In this document: positions 59,501-64,000 of the stretch, piece after piece | How the letters are laid out: each line of letters begins with the position of its first letter | How positions within the stretch are numbered: position 1 is the first letter of the stretch | Assembly (NCBI GenBank): GCA_031772625.1 | Contig: CM062811.1 | Location: 648,470,606 to 648,534,605 of the forward strand | Direction of reading: 5' to 3' | From: Pinus tabuliformis | Lineage: Eukaryota > Streptophyta > Pinopsida > Pinales > Pinaceae | DNA: 64,000 nucleotides | Program-made: the position numbers and the translations under genes | The notes under the pieces: generated by a model | Databases searched by the model: none | Told to the model about the DNA's origin: nothing | Seen by the model: only the letters and a program-made list of their open reading frames with translations

Positions 59501-59698
59501 TTTTCGGAGGGAGACCTAGTGTTATTATATGATCAAGCTAACGATAAGCTAGGTGCTGGAAAATTCGTTCCTATGTGGCATGGACCCTACATTGTAAAGC
59601 GAAAGCTAGCAAAAGGGGCCTATGAGCTGGTAGATTTTGATGGGGACTCTTTGGGTAAACCCAGAAATGGACTTTACCTAAAGAGGTATTATGCTTAA
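53510..59698 (+). CDS. Gag-Pol polyprotein of a Tat-like Ty3/gypsy element (2062 aa)
   Basis: One frame without a stop between gag and pol. Residues 1-330 are Pro/Gln/Tyr/Gly-rich with YQPQG repeats. The Gag core is at about 338-507 (LPSDIPKFEGKSGEDPSNHV, AAKWYIELP). A Lys-rich stretch and zinc knuckle C626-x2-C629-x3-H633-x4-C638 follow. Protease has D835 in VIDEGAS. RT is at about 1215-1400 with YLDD at 1357-1360. The retroviral-type RNase H keeps E1546 and D1573 but has Ala (1506) for the first Asp. Integrase has H1714, H1721, C1752 and C1755 and the triad D1784, D1844, E1880 with the classic 35-residue spacing. It would act in cytoplasmic particles and then in nuclear integration. The ATG at 53510 is merely the first in this frame; the true start lies upstream, behind two frameshifts. 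No second RNase H lies between RNase H and integrase. Confidence 0.93.
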   Translation: MVQYMPQGQPQPQYVPQGQPQYQYLPQGYQPQGYQPQGYQPQGQGQPQYQYLPQGYQPQGQYSSQGYQPPQGQSYVQGMGTVPFSYQSYPQSGYGSQYSQPVTGQYPGMIVWDPSQGQQVLQPSIQLVPQAGQPVVSGPPQQPQPVQSNVQTSVTSVVTQPPIAPSTPSQTAAATTATSAALTSGVSTAPVSTVSATTPQTSLPLSGSTIQTTVQMPIGQPGISTVVTTQPQFVHQPYQGQYQYGQAVQQPVYQYQPYPGYTYQQPQQPQYGPVNPGFPGGYNIPNAIPVPSYPGYPPPGTGLVTQSFRDPNRQLPFIATLDLPDLTRLTNDPIQYLPFWPPMPNKLPSDIPKFEGKSGEDPSNHVMTYHLWCASNSISDDSIRLRLFQRTLIGLAAKWYIELPRASFYNFSQLATSFLTHFQLPVRYDNGTELLTSLKQSTSTYISDHIHEWRRRRRLVKVFIPDQILAEWFVKSLLPKITEDVAKAGVVTEEQVIAQAQYLDLVYTQSGTLHEKIPDLPKSNQIAAAPSGSHAADGMIGTVNTKSKKKSSKNSTTPIITLPDSPTGESSPELSADIHAVESSTAKSKNGGKKKGKKKAKADKAPKEKTEKSETNDEKRKPRYPCLICEEDHFTRDCPHRAEVVKIVKGSPTPAVLKDPFPKQESKMIGSSSTASEEPILMMSHVRIATRSQDYGSKNPVDGKEAESSHSNPSTSAPGSDPLQIEKPNPNLVIKPPAKGVLRRSAFNPHARAAQNYNIVEDLAVSPSAMSALEVLQSCPAQRKLLLSAIGAVDVQDPNMIIFDLENSTPRLPHQMAFQIPVIVKNRPIHRTVIDEGASTCIMSIQCWRSLGSPSLNQSPTILKAFDGRGFRPFGILQELPIGVEGKTVSLDVEVVDAPLDYNLLLGRSWSYAMTTVVSSVFRVIKFPHNGKIVTIDQLTYFSSDPASSKSIQHVGKTTIPYRDVGVGLVKDSGLLGTFIFPPINADPSFASIHMITSDTIIYDDPWIVPSESEIDSFGDAMPLSPYEIAYEVVMSFTDSRSTQIDQMNVVSEESLFTSTAERIAFPEVVSSDEKLREILSVDDLPWEDLHHRSSFLPEDDAFENDFSSIFTAEYVKDAQNPTKHSDSELNLGNISRTIPIDISVKPGIEENIHIGASCTEDEIQTYKALFQEFRDVFAWSYEEMPGIDPAIVVHEIKTYPDAKPVRQRLRQIHPRKAVAIKAEVEKLLKAGFIYPIPLTDWVSNIVPVNKKQGTIRICIDYRDINRACPKDNYPTPYIDQIIDDCAGSEMFSFMDGFSGYNQINILPADQPKTKFICPWGTFAYSKLPFGLKNAGATFQWAMSYAFHDIKHIVQPYLDDLPAHSLHRADHLVHLRAIFMRCRHYRIRLNPHKCVFCIETGRLLGFVVSKASIRVDPSKVEAIIKLPPPSSLRQLQSLQGKANFLRRFIPNYAEVTKGFTRLLKQNAQFFWDEIAQQSFDALKHALTHAPLLHPPNYNQDYFLYLAASHSTIGMVLVQEDEFGAEHVIYYLSRTLNPTELKYSHVEKLALAAVQVVQRFRHYILLRKTTVISDCNPMIYILTKQLLGGKYSKWIVILQEFDLEFEKSKSKKSLVFAELMCDFPRADTVTVAEESITDESLFLISTLDPWYGDIIIYLQTQTFRPKASKSERRKIRFQSQQYKIIGDTLYRWGADLVFRRCLTHEEAERVLNDCHSGACGSHMSGYATTQKVLRAGYFWPSMFKDCIIAVRKCHNCQVFDRKMRAPPAPLHPIISVGPFAKWGIDFITCNPHSAGGHAYIILAVDYFTKWAEAMPTFDASGKTAAVFIFNHIITRFGVPQAIITDHGSHFRNIMMTELTSQLGLRHDSSTPYYPQANGLVESINKVLVIMIRRIIGIHRSNWHNMLFSALWAYRTSMKTSTGFTPFQLVYALKAVLPIECEIPSLQMAVELLPATSEEEKHLLYLAQLDETRHDAALAIETHAKRMKAQYDRNVTPRSFSEGDLVLLYDQANDKLGAGKFVPMWHGPYIVKRKLAKGAYELVDFDGDSLGKPRNGLYLKRYYA

Positions 59699-59798
59699 AC
59701 GGTGGGTATGGTGAATTTTAGTTAGGTTAGGTTTTCTTTCTAGCTAGTATGTTTGTTAGTTTAGATAGTGTGTTTTTCGTCGTTATTCTGGCTTATCT

Positions 59799-59821
59799 TG
59801 GTTTTACTCTTGATATTGCAG
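59799..59821 (+). promoter_or_regulatory. Candidate 3' splice site directly before the second RNase H ORF
   Basis: The sequence TTTTACTCTTGATATTGCAG ends at 59820-59821, and ATG of the next ORF follows at once. Pyrimidine-rich sequence and a TTGCAG end fit a plant splice acceptor. A donor in the leader or gag would make an RNA with this ORF first. No matching donor can be picked with confidence. Confidence 0.45.
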
Positions 59822-60241
59822 ATGTCGACGCCTCTCCAAACGTACATTGGATTTTCCAATGGTGCTTGTCGTAGTACATGGAATATCTCTTCCGCAGCTT
59901 GGGTTATCTATTCGCCCTCTGACGAGTTAGTTTCTATGCATGGGGTGAGCCTCGGTCAAACGACGAACAACATTGCAGAATACAATGCAGTGGTTGAATT
60001 ATTGTCTGAATCTATTTCATTTGGAATTCGACGTTTAATAGTGAGGTTAGATTCTGAACTCGTTGTATTACAGCTTAATAGAGTATATGCCATTAGAAAT
60101 CCTGTGTTATTAAGGTTGTTTTTGAGAGTGTGCCTCTTGGAACATGAATTTGATTACATTGAATATCAGCATATTCCAAGGTCTTTAAATACATTAGCAG
60201 ATGCAATTGCTTCTCGAATGTTGGACAGAAATTTGCGATAA
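59822..60241 (+). CDS. Second, archaeal-type RNase H ORF located after integrase (139 aa)
   Basis: The ATG at 59822 gives MSTPLQTYIGFSNGA. The frame is open upstream to 59768, but only from GTG. The domain fits the RNase H fold of the archaeal/plant (aRNH) type: first strand FSNGACR, then TNNIAEYNA with E53, LIVRLDSELV with D77, and HIPRSLNTLADAIA with D127. The first catalytic Asp is Asn (N13, AAT at 59858). In Tat elements this domain is known and usually lies between the first RNase H and integrase; here it stands alone 123 bases behind the pol stop, in the same frame class as pol. Its work would be removing the RNA strand during reverse transcription, but with N13 it may be inactive or structural. 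Confidence 0.85.
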   Translation: MSTPLQTYIGFSNGACRSTWNISSAAWVIYSPSDELVSMHGVSLGQTTNNIAEYNAVVELLSESISFGIRRLIVRLDSELVVLQLNRVYAIRNPVLLRLFLRVCLLEHEFDYIEYQHIPRSLNTLADAIASRMLDRNLR

Positions 60242-60349
60242 TCATACAAGTAAATTTAAAAACATTTCATCACATATGTTAAACAAGATAAGCCGGTAAT
60301 AATGATATATGTATATAGATAGGAGTGTGTCAAAAATATACATCGTCTT

Positions 60350-60380
60350 CGATCATAGGTTGAAAAACACCTTATGATCG
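60350..60380. repeat. Hairpin between the sense and antisense genes
   Basis: CGATCATAGG (60350-60359) pairs with CCTTATGATCG (60370-60380) with one bulged base and a 10-base loop. It lies between the RNase H stop and the end of the antisense gene. It could mark transcript ends, but no function is shown. Confidence 0.45.
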
Positions 60381-60607
60381 GAAAAAATGATAAGTACAAA
60401 AAACCAAAAATGTCATATGTGTCTACAAAAGTGACTAGCCAATCACTGGTGGTGCTCTCTATACGAGACCACTGCCCGCGCTACCCTACACAATGACCTC
60501 CTAAAAGGTCCTGGGACTGCGACCACATAGCGCTGAAGTCGAATTGGAATGTCATTTATGGTGGTCTCTGGTATATCCGCCGTCAGACGCTCTAGATCCT
60601 GTTCCAG

Positions 60608-61700
60608 CTAGGCTAAGGTCTCTGCGGCTGCATCCTGTGGGGCTGGTGCTGGTACAGCTGGTACTCTCCTCTCAAAAGCCCGGAGGTTGGCCGGACGCCG
60701 TGGACCTACATCTGCATTTTGAAAATTTGTGCTGTCAGTTTTGAGGCGATATATAAAAACAAAAAAAAATATACATAATTTGAAAACTCGTGAAAAATGA
60801 AATACCTTTGTCGTCCCACTGTTCTCCCTGTGGAAGAACCATGTCCGGATCATTCCGAAAATCCATTCCAGAATAAGGAAAGTCCTGAATAGCAAAGACC
60901 TGGCTCTCTAGCCAGTGAAAGTAACCATCAGGAAATCGAACAACTGATGTGCCCTCATCAGGATGCCGGGCCATTACCGCAACCCATCTCGTCAACTTAG
61001 GCTCCCGAGGAGCCCCAACTGGAACTGTAAGATGCTGGGGGACCAGCATTGGAACTCTCTCTAGGGTAAAGCTCACGACTAAAGGCCCATATCCAAAGGT
61101 CTTCAGTTGTCCTCTCTTTACCCTGGTTAGTTGGCCCTTCATATTGGCCAACACAGCATCGCACCAGTTGAAAATGGTGCCTTGGTAGCAATCTATAGCC
61201 ATCCGCATTTGGGACCCGGCGGCATGGTGCAAAGCGGCCGCGCCGCAAAGTCTGGTAATAGTAAAGGCTATCACCATAAGTTCAGGTCGGGATATGTACT
61301 TGATTTCTATCCCCTTCTCCTAGTTTTGATTGTTGCACCACTCTAGCCGGAGACTAGCAAGGGATTGGCCATGCGGCCTAGTCCCGAATAGAGAGAGTTG
61401 CTCGCCCCTGTTAGGCAAGCCAGTGAGAAAATATATGTCGGAGGGCTCTATCTCGAGCTGGTGCTCTCCGATGTAGAAACATTGCTCCTGAATGTTCCAC
61501 CTTTCAACCAGCCACTCAAGGAATGGCACCTGGCCCCTCATGCCAGGTATGGCCCAGTATTTGTACAGTCCGCATGCTTTTAATGCATCAATGGAAGGTT
61601 GATGACCTATTGCGGCCAAATCAACATCCTCGTGCTCTCTTTCACGCCAATCAAGCATGGTGTGCTCCCTGCACATCATAAAACATCTGTTAGAATCCAT
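60608..61700 (-). pseudogene. Antisense gene of the Tat element with one intron and one in-frame stop
   Basis: Minus strand, from ATG 61700. One frame runs to 60806, broken only by TAG at 61320-61322; after it come EKGIEIKYISRPE and MVIAFTITRL without a shift. Key motifs are ACGLYKYWAIPGMRGQ, FLEWLVERWN, EPSDIYFLTGLPNRGE, TIFNWCDAVLANMKGQL, FGYGPLVVSFTLERVP and GMDFRNDPDM. At 60805 a donor (CAAAG|GTATTT) and at 60712 an acceptor (AAAATGCAG) bound a 94-base intron; joining keeps phase (DDK then DVGPRRP) and ends at 60608. The family resembles the antisense extra ORFs reported from Tat elements and faintly the plant mobile domain. Function unknown. A splice-acceptor-like TGATGTGCAG at about 61668 suggests another intron upstream. 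Confidence 0.7.
60712..60805 (-). other. Predicted 94-base intron of the antisense gene
   Basis: GT at 60805-60804 and AG at 60713-60712 on the minus strand. The inside is T-rich, contains stops in the gene's frame, and the length is normal for plants. The flanking exons join in phase 1. The composition also changes: the second exon is Pro/Ala-rich, the intron AT-rich. Confidence 0.65.
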
Positions 61701-61760
61701 AAAATTTTAAAATTTTGGTTCATTTTGGAGAAATGAGGGTTTCAAAATGCGTTTTGCGGG

Positions 61761-61895
61761 GTACGCACCCCGGCTTTTAGGGACAGAGCATCTGGACGCA
61801 GCTTCCCTTAAGGCCGGGTGCGTACACCTGGTATTTTCCCCATTGAGAAAATATCGGGGTACGCAGGTCAGCAGTGCATGACCTGCGTACCCCGA
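61761..61895. repeat. Third TGCGTA/TACGCA cluster with a 17 bp perfect inverted repeat
   Basis: Motifs lie at 61761, 61819, 61859 and 61884, alternating in direction. TCGGGGTACGCAGGTCA (61854-61870) and its exact reverse complement (61879-61895) stand around the eight-base loop GCAGTGCA. A second, imperfect pair joins GTACGCACCCCGGC (61761) with GCCGGGTGCGTAC (61813). The cluster lies 60-195 bases upstream of the antisense ATG. Confidence 0.88.
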
Positions 61896-62109
61896 AGGGC
61901 ACATCTTGAAACCCCAAGAGCCCCAAAAAATCAAATAAAAATGAATTTTAAACGGATGGAAAGCAAGAGAAGGATGTTGTAGAATACCCGATGAGACGGC
62001 GTTCGATTCTGACGGTCGGATTCTCCGCAATGACCACAGGAAGTTTTCTTGTCAAAAGCCCTTTTCTCAACCTCAACAGTAAAATGGTAAAATGACATGG
62101 TAAAAAGTC

Positions 62110-62117
62110 TTTTTATA
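62110..62117 (-). promoter_or_regulatory. Candidate TATA box for the antisense gene
   Basis: On the minus strand CCTATAAAAAGAC contains TATAAAAA, about 410 bases before the antisense ATG. The distance would leave room for a leader holding the inverted repeats at 61854-61895. AT-rich sequence around it makes chance occurrence possible. Confidence 0.35.
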
Positions 62118-62280
62118 GGTTTTTTTGATGAATGAATGCTAAGTTTGTTTATTTTTTACCATGAAAGGACATTTTTCAATGTATTTTTACCCATCTTAAA
62201 CAGGTATGAGTAATGTGTCGTTTTTGTGCAGGACAAAAGGACTTTAAAGCAAAATCATCATTTTTCACGAACCAAAACAT

Positions 62281-62700
62281 TAGAGTCATCTTTTAAGCTC
62301 TTTTCTGACTCCTAAAATATGAAAAGATTGCCGAGCGTTTCTTTTACACTCGTTAAAACGAAATTAAAAGACGGTCCCCTTATAGCTCTTTTCTGACCGT
62401 AAAAACAGGAAAAGATGGCCGGGTTTTTGTCGTTTCAAACTCGATATTGAAATAAAACGACGTGTCCTTGATTGCTTTTTACTTTTCAGGTCACAGGCAC
62501 TAATCATGAAAGTACTCCTTGGTCGCAAGATCAAGCGGTTCTCCCAGGTATTATTTTATACTTTTTCGGGCTTGGGGGACACAAATTTACGAAAAAGTTC
62601 AACCTGGAGTCTTCTTAAGTTTTTCAAACTCTCTAAAATTGAAAAACGCCGAGTTTCTCCTATACTGGGCTCGTTAAAATTTCACAGTAAAGGACCTGTT
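62281..62700 (+). repeat. ~88 bp degenerate tandem repeats in the 3' untranslated part
   Basis: AGCTCTTTTCTGAC occurs at 62296 and 62384, followed each time by CTAAAA/GTAAAA, GAAAAGAT(T/G)GCCG and a C(T/G)CG-rich part. Weaker units follow (about 62470 and 62630, the latter with GAAAAACGCCGAG). The 83-codon frame at 62506-62757 lies in these repeats and looks like chance. Confidence 0.6.
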
Positions 62701-63290
62701 CAATTACAAACAAGAACGAACCACTCCTTCCTAGGGTTCGAATCAAAACTAGGTTGAACTCATCCGAAGGATGAGCTTATAATCAAGCATATGTTATCCT
62801 CCTCAAGCTTGTTAAAAATAAAGAGGTACTTGCCAGAAATGGTGGGGGAAAAGAGAGAAGAATGAGCCTATTTGTTATCTTTTGTTACAGAAGAAACTTA
62901 TTACCGCTCTTGAACACAACACTTTCCGTTCACCTGGGTTGGGAAATCCTTTTCCTTAAAAGTTGATCAAACCACTTTGAAAGTCTTCAACCGTTTTCGG
63001 GTATTAATTTTGGGTCAAATCATAACCAAACCATTTGTTGTGTCGTTATGTGTTCAAGAGGTCTCTGCAAATAAACTTTCATCTGCAAAATACCTGTCAT
63101 CCATTTGACCATCCCTAAGTCAGTCCTTACAGCAACATTTCTTCAACTTGAACAATGATTTCGTGTTGTGGGCTTGCCTGCAACGGGTCACTTTCTATCG
63201 ACATCATCACATTATCAAGAGAGATGACTTAGAAATCGTCAGTACCTTGAAGTTTGCATGCATCAATGGTAGGTTTCTCGCCTTTTACGT

Positions 63291-63540
63291 CAGTTTACAT
63301 CATTGACTTTCGATCGAAGGATTCCGTGAAATGTTCGACATCAACTCATTCATTCACATCTCATGGATTGTACTGAGTACTTTGAGAACCATAGACATTA
63401 CTAGTGGTTTCTCTCACACTTGTTAACAGTTTACATCATCGACTGGTAATCAAGTGGTTTCTACCATGTTCGACATCAACTCATTTATTCGCATGGCTAG
63501 AATCGTACCAATTCGGGAAGTAGAAATGAAGACCCTGGAT
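63291..63540 (+). repeat. 136 bp direct repeat, two units
   Basis: CAGTTTACATCATTGACT (63291) recurs as CAGTTTACATCATCGACT (63427), and ATGTTCGACATCAACTCATT follows in both. Such repeats near the 3' end are common in Tat elements. Confidence 0.7.
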
Positions 63541-63871
63541 CTAGTTTCCACCATCCAGGCTGCGAGGAGTTTTGTATTCATTATCTAATTAGACTAATCA
63601 TAAACAGATGGATGTGCCCATACTGTGTCTACAAAAGTCTATGATTATGATGTACTGCAAGATCATTCCTGTATCAGAATAGTTAGTCTGTTAGTTAAAG
63701 TTTTGATCTGAGTATGGGAATGCCTACCTCAGCGATGATATAATATTATACATGTATTTTTTGTTGAAAATTGCAGGTTCTGACCAGGCTCTCCACGAGA
63801 TAATCCTTGAAATGATAAAGCGCTTCACCCTTCTTAGATAATACAAAACCCTAAATCTACTACAGGCTTCG

Positions 63872-63888
63872 CACTTTAGGGGGCAATC
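63872..63888 (+). other. Candidate polypurine tract before the 3' LTR
   Basis: CACTTTAGGGGGCAATC directly precedes the 3' LTR. The purine run AGGGGG is short and lies eight to nine bases upstream of the LTR, so the call rests mainly on place. It would prime plus-strand DNA synthesis. Confidence 0.5.
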
Positions 63889-64000
63889 TGTTACACTAAA
63901 AAATGTCACCATGGCTATTTACAGTTAGTATGGCTCTATCAACAGTCATGCTATCCTCCTGGGAAAGTCTTATGCCTCTGCTCTCCATGTCAAAACTCCA
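63889..64000 (+). repeat. 3' LTR, first 112 bases
   Basis: Identical to 49491-49602 except one base (C in the 5' LTR, A here, in CCTGGGCAAGTC/CCTGGGAAAGTC). The rest lies beyond the window, so neither the full LTR identity nor the target-site duplication can be read. Confidence 0.95.

Larger units (their letters stand above)
49491..64000 (+). mobile_element. Tat/Ogre-like Ty3/gypsy retrotransposon, nearly intact, right end outside the window
   Basis: Order on the plus strand: 5' LTR (49491-50543), tRNA-Arg primer site (50547), ~2 kb leader, gag (52564 on), fused gag-pol frame (53510-59698), second RNase H ORF (59822-60241), antisense gene (61700-60608), repeats, purine-rich tract and 3' LTR start (63889). 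Length over 14.5 kb, the Arg primer, decayed retroviral-type RNase H with an added archaeal-type RNase H, and an antisense ORF near the 3' end are all features I associate with the Tat lineage. The 112 bases of 3' LTR in view differ from the 5' LTR at one position. Lesions are few: two one-base shifts in early gag, a GTG in place of the gag ATG, and one stop in the antisense gene. Confidence 0.92.

Noticed and set aside
62506-62757. 83-codon basic frame near the 3' end of the Tat element
   Set aside because: It lies within degenerate tandem repeats and has no recognisable motif.
1-64000. tRNA or rRNA genes
   Set aside because: Only primer-site complements of tRNA 3' ends were seen; no cloverleaf or rRNA-like sequence was recognised.

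Overview
This window is nuclear DNA of a land plant. Nearly everything recognisable in it is a transposable element: plant L1-type LINEs with a DUF4283-like ORF1 and a zf-RVT-like C-terminus, Ty3/gypsy elements primed by tRNA-iMet, and a Tat/Ogre-type Ty3/gypsy element primed by tRNA-Arg. The AT-rich spacers, old degraded elements and long duplications suggest a large gymnosperm-like (conifer-type) genome, but that is an inference and no species marker is visible. I found no intact host gene, rRNA, tRNA or CRISPR array.

Layout. (1) 1-1203 is AT-rich spacer. (2) About 1204-16099 and about 22855-38067 are two direct copies of one roughly 15 kb segment, about 21.4-22.6 kb apart. Each copy holds the 5' LTR, primer site and decayed gag of one Ty3/gypsy element, two copies of a ~350 bp repeat (R), 3' pieces of a LINE, a CCACCCATGGTATT minisatellite, and the gag-PR-RT remains of a second Ty3/gypsy element. 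Later insertions differ between copies: a LINE ORF1 unit on the minus strand at 12517-14275 only in copy A, and two stretches of 1.5 kb and 1.15 kb only in copy B. (3) Between the copies lie a diverged repeat X (16648-17080) and a long decayed LINE (17550-22854) with an internal ~720 bp tandem duplication. (4) 38068-49490 is a patchwork: a minus-strand pseudogene that looks like the transposon-associated DUF7869 family (40695-42600), a further unidentified decayed minus-strand unit, a ~75 bp minisatellite of about 25 copies in which units carry a hairpin (44830-46790), and a broken piece of a sacsin-like host gene (46800-48365).

(5) 49491-64000 (running off the right edge) is the youngest and most interesting object: a nearly intact Tat/Ogre-like retrotransposon over 14.5 kb long. 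It has a 1053 bp 5' LTR, a tRNA-Arg primer site, a 2 kb structured leader, a Pro/Gln-rich gag fused in one frame to protease, reverse transcriptase, RNase H and integrase (2062 codons), and then a separate ORF for a second, archaeal-type RNase H placed after integrase. Beyond that, an antisense gene (61700 down to 60608) has one in-frame stop and one clear 94 bp intron. The 112 bp of 3' LTR in view differ from the 5' LTR at one base, so the insertion is recent.

How the parts work together: the LTR drives a sense RNA for Gag-Pol. The downstream RNase H ORF begins directly after a splice-acceptor-like AG and may be made from a spliced RNA. The antisense gene may have its own promoter near 62117. 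Twelve copies of a TGCGTA/TACGCA motif, in both orientations, sit only in three clusters of this element (LTR, leader, upstream of the antisense gene) and form long perfect inverted repeats. This arrangement, together with loss of the first catalytic Asp in both RNase H domains, is the best candidate for something not yet described.
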